64,000 nt of DNA from Spisula solida (Eukaryota > Mollusca > Bivalvia > Venerida > Mactridae): NCBI GenBank assembly GCA_947247005.1, contig OX365944.1, forward strand, positions 23,597,501 through 23,661,500, read 5' to 3'. Position 1 is the stretch's first letter; the number at the start of each line of letters is the position of its first letter. Below are positions 1 through 9,983 of this stretch, piece after piece. A program made the position numbers and the translations under genes. Under the pieces are notes generated by a model. It made no database searches. It was not told the origin of the DNA and saw nothing but the letters and a program-made list of their open reading frames with translations.

Positions 1-1255
1 ACAAACATAAAAGCTCCGCGAGTCGCAAGTGTCGCCTGACGAAATGCAAATTTGTCATGGAAAACTATCCAGTATTGGGCTACATATCAGACTCACAAGA
101 GCTCTCTAGTCATCTGAACTAAAAACGACAAAGCGATGCTCTGGACAAAAAAATGTCCTGATAAAATCAATCTGAAGGGAATCATTCAAACACTACACAA
201 GCTAGAGTTATGATTCTTGCGCACTGCAATTCATGTCACAGCAAAGAAACATGCATTCCTATTTTTGAGTCATTAATAGTTATGGTGACAAAGTTATGCC
301 ACGGACAAGAAATGCTTATAAAATCAATCAAAGGGAAAAAATTGAAAAATGGCACAAGGTAGATTGACGGTTCTTATGTACTGCACTTGGACTTTTGGTA
401 AGAAACATGCATACCAAGTTTCAAGTCATTCAACCTCATAGTGACAAAGTTATCCTCCGGACAAGAAATGCTCAAATTAAATCAATCTAAGGGAAATAAT
501 TAAAAAACGATGCAAGGCACAGTTATGGTTCTTGCGCACTGCATTTCTGCTTATTGCAAGAAACATACATACAAAATCTTGAGTCATTTGAACTTAAGGT
601 GACCAAGTTATGCTCCGGACAAGAAATGCTCTAATAAAATCAATCAAAGGGAAATAATTCAAAAACTATGACAGGTAGAGTTATGGTTCTTGCGCACTGC
701 ACTCCGGCTTATTGCAAGAAACATGCCTATCTATTCTTGAGTCATTTGAACGTAAGGTGACAAAGTTATGCTCCGGACAAGAAATGCTCTAATAAAATCA
801 ATCAAAGGGAAATAATTCAAAAAATATGACAGGTAGAGTTATGGTTCTTGTGCACTGCACTCCGGCTTATTGCAAGAAACATGCATACCAAATCTAGAGT
901 CATTTGAACGTAAGGTGACAAAGTAATGCTCCGGACAAGAAATGCTCTAATAAAATCAATCAAAGGGAAATAATTCAAAAACTATGACAGGTAGAGTTAT
1001 GGTTCTTGCGCACTGCACTTCGGCTTATTGCAAGAAACATGCATACCAAATCTAGAGTCATTTGAACGTAAGGTGACAAAGTTATGCTCCGGACAAGAAA
1101 TGCTCTAATAAAATCAATCAAAGGGAAATAATTCAAAAACTATGACAGGTAGAGTTATTGTTCTTGCGCACTGCACTCCGGCTTATTGCAAGAAACATGC
1201 ATACCAATTCTTGAGTCATTTGAACTTAAGGTGACAAAGTTATGGTCCGGACAAG
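1..1255. repeat. 158-bp tandem satellite, about 8 copies
   Basis: A landmark near TGCTCCGGACAAGAAATGCT recurs at about 135, 297, 451, 611, 769, 927, 1085 and 1243. Spacing is 154-162 bp on the left and exactly 158 bp for the last four steps. Units also share TTCTTGCGCACTGCA and GCAAGAAACATGC. Left copies are diverged and right copies nearly identical, as expected for an array homogenising at one end. The array starts before the window. It has no credible ORF. Confidence 0.9.
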
Positions 1256-2154
1256 CAATTTGTGCCGCCGCCACCGCCGCCAAAGTAACACCTATATGTC
1301 GCCTTTTCAGGCGACACAAAAAAGTATTCTTTTTTTTTAACTCTAGAATAGTTCAACATGTGCAACAGACAGGAATCATAGCATCAACCCTTAAACTACC
1401 AGAGGAAGAATTTAATTAGTATCAATTTTAAGGCATTCTCTTATCATGGATATTATGTTTCTACCAGATTTTCTAAGCATTTGGCAAATAGTTCAAAGCT
1501 ACGTGTTTACAAGTACATGGGTGAAAGTTGAGAAATTTGAAAATACTGAAAAATAAGCTTGTTCACATGGTGATTTTGTTTTCACTTTCAACCTAAAACC
1601 TTTGAATTACTATTTGACTTCTACTGAGTAGAGGTTGGGGTTCTAATGGTGAACAAGTGTCTGTGCAAATTATACAAAAGTAATAGTCAATGGATTTAAG
1701 GTTGTACCTTGTCAAGAAGTGCAGATAATTTGGACAAAAATGCTTGATAGTTGCCTATTCTTGTCAAATAATACAATTTGTGTATGATTTTTGTTCTTGT
1801 GTAGAGGTTGGGGTCACAATAGTGAACAGTATCATCCAGTAAAGTATAAATCCAGGGGTATATGATTTTGGTTGCCAATAAACAGCTTAACTCCAGCATC
1901 ATAAGGTTGCCAAAAGCCGACCTACTGTCATGTAAAATGTCTGATAATCTGATAATGCACTAAAAAACAAGTTTTTGTTGTAGATTAATTAAGTAAGTAC
2001 TGTATCACTAAGGGCTATATTTGGTTAAAATTGTTCTTTGTAAATATAATTTTGTAAGCAAGACAATGACTCTGCTTCAGGTAAATCACAATTTTCAGTA
2101 AAACTTAAAAGTAAACATGAGATGTTTGTAAAACATGCATGCCCCATGACAGCC
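1256..2154. other. gene-free AT-rich stretch
   Basis: No ORF with coding character or conserved motif seen on either strand. GTAGAGGTTGGGGT occurs at about 1628 and 1801 with similar surroundings, a diverged direct repeat. A short GC-rich GCCGCC run (1262-1282) sits at the edge of the satellite. Confidence 0.5.
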
Positions 2155-2445
2155 CAATAGTCAAAATAGTAAAGGTCAGAGACCTTGACCTTTAACCTCA
2201 AAATCAATAGGCAGCATCTACTATTGATGACCAACCTCTATGTAAAGCTTGAAGATCCTAGGGCAAAGCGTCCTTGGGTTATTGAACCGAAACCATTTGA
2301 ATAGTCAGAAATGGTAAAGGTCACAGTGACCTTGACCTTTGACCTACTGACATCAGAATCAATAGGGTTCGTCTACTGTTGATAACCAACCTCCATGTAA
2401 AGTTTGAAGATCCTAGGGCAAAGCGTTCTTCAGTTATTAAATATA
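2155..2445 (-). repeat. dispersed repeat, two diverged half-copies
   Basis: Two related segments (about 2155-2285 and 2290-2440) share AAGATCCTAGGGCAAAG, TCAAGGTCACTGTGACC on the complementary strand, and the motif for CCAACCTCCATGTAAAG. The same sequence occurs in the other orientation at 33505-33800, so this is an interspersed element, not a gene. Confidence 0.7.
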
Positions 2446-3039
2446 CCGCCGGTAAGAAAGATAATAAACTTTTTGATTAATTTCTGAATTGTGCTGTATC
2501 CCGCCGTCTTTAACCTCTTTAACTTTTCCCTGTAAATACTTGTGCGGCGCTCACACGATCTTGTAAATATAAAGTACAAGATTGCCCCAGATTGGGACCT
2601 GAACTGAACTGGGAAAAGAAGGTCCCTGATCAGCAAGTAGGCCTTCTGAATCATGTTGACAAAATAAAATTGTTCTCAAGATTCCAGGGATCTAAAGAGG
2701 ATATTGTTTGGCTTAATATTACTCATATTGACATTAAATGAATTGGTTTCTTTGAATCATCATGACATGGAAGTATAAAATATCAAAATGTCTGTGAGTG
2801 TACCTCTATAGATTCAGAGTACTGAATGACCATTTATTATCATGCTTGTAACTGCTACAAATAACACTGTGTGTTCACCAACACCACACACACACATACA
2901 ATGCTGTGTGACTTTAAAGTCCCATTTATATTGTCAAGAGGCTTTTATGGAACTTATTTGCAGCAACAAAATATTACAATTTCCTGAGTTTTTGACGGAA
3001 AGAACGGCGCTGGACTTTACCTAATTTCTTTTTAATTCA

Positions 3040-3445
3040 ACCATTCAAAGCTTTGTCACGCTCGTATCCGATTCGCCAATGTATTTCAATCGTTTCCCGA
3101 TCGCCAATTGTGCCTGACATACTTTTCTCACGCGCTTAATTGCGTTTGAAAAATATGAAATTCCACTTTCGATTTGATGACAAATGTCGTACAAACAGGT
3201 ACTGAATACCCGAATAGCGGAAAGATCGAGTGCCGTGATTGGTTCAAAGAATTAACAGGATACATGTAGAGGTAACTTCATCGGCCAATCAGAACAGTCA
3301 TTTCATTTGTGCACTGGAAAACCAATACGGTCTAAAACAATTACGAATACCGCGGTCGCGCTAGAAAAAGTCGACATACCCCCCCCCCAATTTTTACGAC
3401 GGATTTACGCGATTTGGAAAAACGGTCTTGGGACATGTCTAAAAT
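3040..3445. other. CpG-rich patch
   Basis: The stretch has many more CpG dinucleotides than its surroundings (for example in CGATTCGCC, CCGCGGTCGCGC), inverted CCAAT motifs (GATTGG near 3238, CCAATC near 3284) and a C10 run near 3380. No ORF fits. It lies downstream of exon 3 of the minus-strand gene, so it could be an intronic regulatory patch or a young insertion. Confidence 0.35.
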
Positions 3446-3531
3446 ACGGAAATCCGTCATAAAACGGAAAACTTTCACCCATGCAAGTATATAAACTAAA
3501 CAGGTGACTGTATAATACAAATTCCTCTTAC

Positions 3532-5937
3532 CTCCAGCAGCCTCTTGGTCTCTTGAAGCGGACTGAGGTCTGTTAGCACTAGCTCTAGAACCTCTGGATG
3601 CTGGTCTATCTGGAGTTCCAGCAGTTTGTTCCCTGTTTGTTATAGGCTCATCAACTGCTTCTGGTGATGGTGGTTTCTGTACAGGGGATCCTTGACCACT
3701 CTTAGCTGATGTTGGTCGATTAGATTCACCTGATTTAGCTGAGACCGGACGGGAACCAGCTTTTCCAGATACAGGTCTAGATGCAGGTTTAGCTGATGGT
3801 GGTCGGGATCCAGGCTTTGCAGAAGTTGGTCTAGATCCTGAAAAACATAGTTATGTTCCATATAATTTGATGTTGTTAGCATATATAAAGTTAAAACCAT
3901 TTGATAACAAATCTGACAACTCTGAATGGTAGTATTGTAGAGCTATAAACTCTCCTTCTGTCATCAAAAGTGATTATTATTTATAATTTGTAATGACTTT
4001 ATTTGAAATTGATGTAAAATTAAAGAACACACTAAAAACTAAACAGAAATGTGAAGCAATTTGTACCTGTGACAGATTTAGCAGCTGATTGTGGCCGACC
4101 AGAGGGTGGGCGATCTGTGGATTGCTCAACAACATCGGCATCTCCACCTTGGGCTTTTTGTGAACCACCAGATGCAGGTCTGAAATAACAAATAATTATT
4201 TGAAATAACAAGCAAATTATAGACAATGACAAGTTACATGGTTGATGCCCAGTGAACACAGTCTGTTGAGGCCATTGACAATTGCTTGCTCCAAACATAG
4301 ACCATGGCACATTTTTCATTGTGTTTACTTTAATGACAGCAGTGGAGAGTGATCAAATTAATGGCGAAGGTAATTGAGCTGATAAACCTGAGAAGTGTAA
4401 ATATCCACCTCATATTTCAGTGTAACCCATAATTCTGCGGTATTGATATTAATAAATGCACTTTGACAGCTGGATTATCGCTCACCTTTTGCCAAAAGGT
4501 TAAAACTTATATAAGTTATAGACCGCCAAAACATAATTTAAGGTGATGGCAAGCGACAAGGTATAGTCTCTCTTGTATTACTGCTGTACACCGGGCATGT
4601 TAAGGAACCAAGGAATCTATTCGAAACAAGCTAGGGTAACGCACCCAGATTCCTTTTATCTCACCTCTGTCTCTTAAATGAATTTATGTCTGCCCCTGTC
4701 AGACATTTGCCAATAATAATCTGAAAGCGATTGTCGGCAGTACAAAGTAGAACATTCCCAGTGTATAGCACCCAGGTACGCGATGTTACCTCTGTGTGAC
4801 CAACCAGTTCATCTCTAGATGGAAAGAACTATAAAGTATCCTCAATATACCTATTACCGGGATATACTTATTACCGGTAAAGTCAAAACAATCCGAGTAT
4901 CAAATCGTTTGCGCATCCTCGATACCAGCATCAGTCACACTTCATTTGCGAACACCGGCGCTTCATATCAACCTATTTTAACCCAGAAATATTGTCATGG
5001 ATACGATAAATTAAAGTTTTGTTAATCAATATATTGAAAAAAGACGTATTTGCTCACAAACCATGACAATTAAACACATAATTCCAACCTTATTCACGAG
5101 TAATCGCCGATGGTTTTATGCGTCTGATTCGGGCACTTGGCCGGTGTGACGTCCCAGAATTACGTATTACGAATATAGGTAATTCATAAAATCTACTACC
5201 CTTCTAATTGTATTATAAGATTGATAGTAATAATCCAATTTGTTAACTTAAAGATAGAAGTTTTACCCAGTACCAAACATTTTTGACATGCCGTCGTCAA
5301 AATGATTATTTTGTACGAACCGTACCGGATTAACGGTAATTAGTATATTCGTAAACAAATATGGCGGATTCCCATGGGTTGTTGATATGATCTATTTAGG
5401 TCATAATTTAAGTTTATCCACTCGTATTTTACACAAATTATTAATAAAAACAATGGTTGCACATATTTCTGCAGGTTTATGCAGTTGTCGGGTGTTTTAG
5501 TTATAGTTCGTCAAGTTTTAAAAGTAGATTACCGGTATTAGGAATACCAGGCTATAAACTTAATAAAGCGTTTCAGAAGCGTCTCTGCCGAAGATCAAAC
5601 CAGGGATCTCACGATCAGAAGCCAAGAGCGTTATCCACTCGACCACCATGCCACACTTCTTTGACAATTTATAAAGAATGTTTGTTTCAAAACTGACCTA
5701 TTCAATTTATTGTCAATATTGTCTTAGTAGTGTTGTGATGATTGTTGTTGATGAAATGATGAATGACAGAATGTTTGGATTGACCCTTTTAAACGCGTTT
5801 TTACTCCGAATAGATAAGTGTAGATACACACAATTTTTTCTGACGATCAATTAATAAAAATTTGCTTAATGAATCATTAAGAGTATGGAATTATGATTAA
5901 TGAATGTAAAAATTTACCTGTCTTCGTTGTCCGCCAT
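3532..5937 (-). CDS. Arg-Pro-Ser-rich repeat protein, 5' part of a gene that continues left
   Basis: I do not recognise this gene. Three coding exons join in frame: 5937-5918 (MADNED plus two bases), 4179-4067 and 3837-3532. Each intron is GT-AG (donors GTAAAT, GTACAA, GTAAGA; acceptors TTTCAG) and phases 2, 1 and 1 agree. The first 146 residues are low complexity, with about ten R-P-x-S motifs and a run of five near-9-residue units of the form SRPxSAKxG in exon 3. This looks disordered and basic, as in many cytoskeletal or ciliary proteins, but no folded domain is visible, so no function is assigned. The start ATG lies in AACATGGCGGAC, a YY1-like motif common at animal start codons. The open donor at 3531 means the remaining exons lie left of 3532, probably outside the window. 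Confidence 0.7.
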
Positions 5938-6060
5938 GTTGTTTTGTTGCTAGGCAGGAAATAACATTACAAGGAATTGTGGGTTGTGTACCGTCCAATC
6001 AGAAATCGTTTTACAAAATCAATGTACATTCGGAAGAAATCGGGCTTTTGCGTTATTAAT
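5930..6060. promoter_or_regulatory. probable promoter of the minus-strand gene, possibly bidirectional
   Basis: The minus-strand start codon (5937-5935) overlaps a YY1-like ATGGCGG motif, and CCGTCCAATCAG (CCAAT box) lies about 55 bp upstream of it. TBC1D16 is transcribed away from the same region, and its coding exon 1 is preceded by a splice acceptor at 9701. An upstream untranslated exon must therefore exist, and this region is a candidate for it. A second ATGGCGGA lies at about 5361. Inference from motifs only. Confidence 0.35.
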
Positions 6061-6604
6061 TTAGTCCAAGATATTGAATACACACCATGAATATCAACAT
6101 TTGTTGAAAACGTAATGTATTTGTTTCTCACCCGGTTATTCAGTTTTGTTGTAAGTATAGATGCGATTTAACCATATCTTTTCTTCAGAATCCGTTGGCG
6201 ATAACTTTCATGTCTATATTTAGATGTATAAACATATTTTATTTCAATGACACCAGCCCCCATCCATTGACAGCTGAACAGCTGAAGATGATGCATCAGT
6301 GAATCTCCTCAAGTAGCTGTGTGTGTCATCATACAATCTGTTTTATTGTATTCCATCAATTCTATTTATTTCACTGTGACGTGTCATCGTTTGATGTGGA
6401 GTTGTCGTCAGCGCCTTGAAAGTTACAGATAAATGAAGCATAAATCCAGAAAGAGTTGCAACCCAAAATATTCACAATTTCAACTAGAGCTGTAATGGTT
6501 TGTCGTCTGACGGTGCGTTGCATACAGAAATTTTTCGATTCGATTCATTAAAACAAAACAGTTCCAAGTTCAATAGATAACAATTGGTAATTTCTATCCA
6601 TCTA

Positions 6605-7687
6605 GGCAGTGGCTAGTCGTCCGGCACCGGACGACTAGACAGCGAAATTAGTCGTCCGTCAGTGGACTACTCGCAAACGCTATGTGCATTGGCTAGAGAA
6701 CTGTCATTCTATTTCTACGCTTTATGCATCTACCTTATAATAAAGATTATAATAAACTACGAATATAGGCAAGACATGTCAATGCCTTATCTGCAACCAT
6801 TTTGTGACCTCCCGTGTATCTTCGTATATTGTCCGCCGTATTGGAATGGTATAAACTGGCACAAATAAATGCGGAAATCGCTGTCGGGTTTTATAAAGCG
6901 CGACAAATAGCAATGGTGCAGCTGTGTATTAGAAGTGGCATTAGAAATAGAGCTAGAAGTAGTAAGGGACAAAGAATGTTTCAATTACAGTATTATGAGG
7001 ATTATGAAAGTATTTTACTTCATGTTGAAAAAATTTAATTGCTGTGTAAGGTAATTGCAGTTTGGAATGTCACTGGTTATATAATAGTGTGAAAACAATG
7101 TTGCCGTTTATAAATGTTATCATGGTAGGTCCTATTGTATATTGTTGTTGTTGTTCTATTTAAAATGAAAACAAATAAAAAGTACAATTGTAAATTGTAT
7201 TGTTTTGTATATATGTGTCATTAAAACTGCGAATGAAAAATAATTAATTGCCACATTAGCTTTGTTTGTGACACACGTACCATTTCTTCTACATCTCCAT
7301 TACCTACTACTTATCACAATGAGCATAGCATAATGCTACTGTATGTCACTTTAACACAGCATTACCATTTCAATCAACTTGGATATTTGTTTGCACTATA
7401 TATAGATCTCATGCCGACAGCGATTTCCGCATTCATTCGTGCCAGTTTATACTATGGCGGACAATATACGGAGATACACGGAGGTCACAAAATGGTTGCA
7501 GATAAGGCATTGACATGTCTTGCCTATATTCGTAGTTTATTATAACCTTTATTATAAGGTAGATGCATAATGCGTAGAAATAGAATGACGGTTCTCTAGC
7601 CAATGCACATAGCGTTTGCTAGTAGTCCACTGACGGACGACTAATTTCGCTGTCTAGTCATCCGGCGCCGGACGACTAGCCACTGCC
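6605..7687. mobile_element. foldback DNA transposon, about 280-bp inverted arms
   Basis: Left arm 6605-6887 and right arm 7414-7687 are near-perfect reverse complements, starting GGCAGTGGCTAGTCGTCCGG and ending with its complement. TCCATCTA precedes the left end and follows the right end, one base out, an 8-bp target duplication consistent with a hAT-type element. The 520-bp core has no transposase, so it is non-autonomous. Short ORFs inside the arms mirror each other and are not genes. Confidence 0.9.
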
Positions 7688-8151
7688 TTCCATCTACCAT
7701 ACGGTAATATCTCGCGGCAGTCTTCTGTAATCTCGCGAAATCTCGTTTGTTTTTAATTCCTTATATCTCCTGTTTTCGTGAACATAGGAAAAAACTAATA
7801 ACTTAATGCAATAGATTAATAATTCTGCTTTAAAATGAAACCTAATTTATTGAAATCAGTCAAGAAATGAAACATTAGACCTAAAAAAGCCAGACCTATT
7901 CTCATTTGAATGGAAATTCCAATTTTATCAGAAAATACCCAATTTGCCTCATTCAAACAATAATTTTCTGAATTTTATAAGAGATAGAAAAAAATAAGTT
8001 ACATCATGCAGTAGAAGAAACCTAGCTCTTCAAAATGAGATATTGGTCATTAAAAAAAGGATGACAAACAGAAGCGTTCATGCCAGATATTAGCATCTGC
8101 TGCATGCCATTTTGTATGTTCTCCCCGTTTTCAATTAAGTGTCCAATCTGT
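7688..8151. other. gene-free stretch
   Basis: AT-rich intergenic or 5' intronic DNA of TBC1D16. No ORF, RNA gene or clear repeat seen. Confidence 0.4.
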
Positions 8152-8403
8152 GTATATTTAGGTCTTTGGTCAAACCCAGCAAGGGGATAAGACCTTTCAC
8201 ACATACACTATTAGCCAAGAACTTGGAATTAAATGCACCATCATTGCATCATATGATACAAACTTGCACAGACTTAATTATTAAATGATAAATGCACATA
8301 CATATAGAATCTTGTAAAAATTAAATATTTAGGCGCCGTTAGTCAAACCAAAGACCTAAATATACATATATATATATAGTATATTTAGGTCTTTGGTTAA
8401 ACT
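8152..8403. repeat. three-copy inverted repeat with TATATTTAGGTCTTTGG
   Basis: GTATATTTAGGTCTTTGGT occurs forward at 8152, in reverse complement at 8341-8365, and forward again at 8379-8403. The last two form a hairpin around an AT microsatellite. The first two could be the ends of a 215-bp TA-flanked MITE. Confidence 0.7.
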
Positions 8404-9070
8404 GCAAGTCATATAAAGTCAAAATCTTTTAAGTTTTCTATCCCTCATTTCATGCAATTGCACATAAAATTTCTCTGTGTGGGTTTTTATTCACACATGT
8501 AGGTCTAGGATCTATCGTGCACCTGGGGTAATGCTTGACTTTGGTCAATAACACAATCAGCGGCGAATCATTTTGAAATAAATGTATCTACATATCGTCG
8601 CTGTTCTTTGAAAACCTTGTATACACTTTTTGCTCGAAAATGATTATACGCGCATCGTACATCCCATTCAGACACACGTCTTCTGCAAAAGTTTCGTATA
8701 AGATAGTCCATACATAGCCTTAGATAGCCTCAGAAATGAGCAAGTGCGAAAAATTCCAGATTTTTACTGATGTGGGCCAATTTCTATCTGCGAAAAACCT
8801 TGTATAACTTGTTTCGTTATGTTAAGGTTGTGCTGACTTCAAATATGCAAAACAATTAACCTAGATAATGGTATATCACAACAGATAAGTAGAAATACAT
8901 TAGTGCTTTAATGTTTAACAATATTAATATTGATAAATAGCTAATTTGAATAATATGAGGACCAAGAAAATATAAAAACGTTATGTGAAAATACTTAATA
9001 ATACCAGAAATAAAGTTGGATAACTGCAAATGGAACAAATTTAACAAGAAACAAATTATACTGTTATAAA
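8404..9070. other. gene-free stretch
   Basis: AT-rich, with no coding or RNA signal seen. If the first exon of TBC1D16 lies near 6 kb, this belongs to its first intron. Confidence 0.35.
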
Positions 9071-9658
9071 CAGGGGTCCTACAATCCCAAAGTAATTCAG
9101 AAATCTAGATTTGCTGCAATAGAAAGAATGAACTTCTCTGCAGCAAAATAAAAGTACCTTGGTTAAAAAACTAAAGATTATTGACTAAGTTTAAATTTTA
9201 ACAATCATTATAGAACAATCTTTGAAACAATGTATACTACAGTGAGTTTGTTGCCTCTTCGGGAAAGGGTTCGGGTCTGTTCAGATTGGGAATTTTCGTG
9301 TCGTGACAACTTGAAATTGGGAATTTCCATGAAGCAGAAAGGCCAAATAAAACAGAAAAAGTGATTACATGTAAATGTTTACTGTTTTTTTTAACTTTTA
9401 TGCTTGACCTCTTGTCAAAAATGTTCATAACTTTATCATTTTATGTCCGATTTTGAAAAAAAATAATTTATTGGGAATTTCTCCATTCAAATTTGGGAAA
9501 ATTATAGCCTATTTACAATTAGGAAAGGGTCCGTTTTCCGAACCCTAATAAAGAAGGAAAAAAATCACTGTACTAGGTGAATGGATATGTGCTAATGGCA
9601 ACTGGAAATGACTTGTATCTTATCTTCAGGATTTGGAAAGATGCCTTATTAGGAACCC
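9071..9658. mobile_element. CAGGGGTCCTAC MITE, interrupted by another MITE
   Basis: The element begins CAGGGGTCCTACAATCC and runs into the family body (TTTGCTGCAATAGAAAG). It is broken at 9240, then resumes at 9571 with the family's 3' part (ATGTGCTAATGGCA, then an eroded AGGAACCC end). Related copies are at 10865, 13708, 17440 and 28466. Confidence 0.8.
9240..9570. mobile_element. nested CAGTGA-type MITE with 5-bp target duplication
   Basis: The ends are CAGTGAG and TCACTG, with the inner part shared with 16996-17334 (GGGAAAGGGTCCGGG, GATTGGGAATTTTC). TACTA flanks both ends (9235-9239 and 9571-9575). It sits inside the 9071-9658 element, so it is the younger insertion. Confidence 0.85.
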
Positions 9659-9785
9659 AAAATAAAGTTTGTACTTACACATTTGATATTCTGTATTACA
9701 GGTGAGGTGAGATTTAAGACTTGTCACCCACTATGTGAGTATTACTGACAACACGTTGACTCTTGAGTATATGTAGTCAGTAATC

Positions 9786-9983
9786 ATGGCCTTCAGTACT
9801 ATTTTCAAAAAAGCTTCAAGTCTCCTTGGTTTAACGTCACCTTCCAATCTGAAGCCACCCCCTCTGGATGGAGAAATTATTTACTGTAAGAACAATGTTT
9901 GTGTACATCCACCAGCGACTCTCACATCAGACAAGGAGGAACATCACCAAGGTTATCTCACCTTAAGATCAACTCACGATAAG
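9786..9983 (+). CDS. TBC1D16: TBC1D16 exon 1 (residues 1-66)
   Basis: The start ATG is in ATCATGGCC with an in-frame TAG five codons upstream, so this start is well supported. A splice acceptor (CTGTATTACAG, ending 9701) implies about 84 nt of 5' UTR in this exon and an upstream non-coding exon. The donor is GTATGG at 9984, phase 0. It encodes the conserved DGEIIY-KNNVCVHPP segment. Confidence 0.92.

Noticed and set aside
3640..3900. 86-residue minus-strand ORF (Leu/Asp/His-rich)
   Set aside because: A different frame over exon 3 of the Arg-Pro-Ser gene; the spliced frame fits all junctions.
6662..7545. Several 65-75-residue ORFs
   Set aside because: They lie in or across the inverted arms of the foldback element and mirror each other; no transposase motifs.
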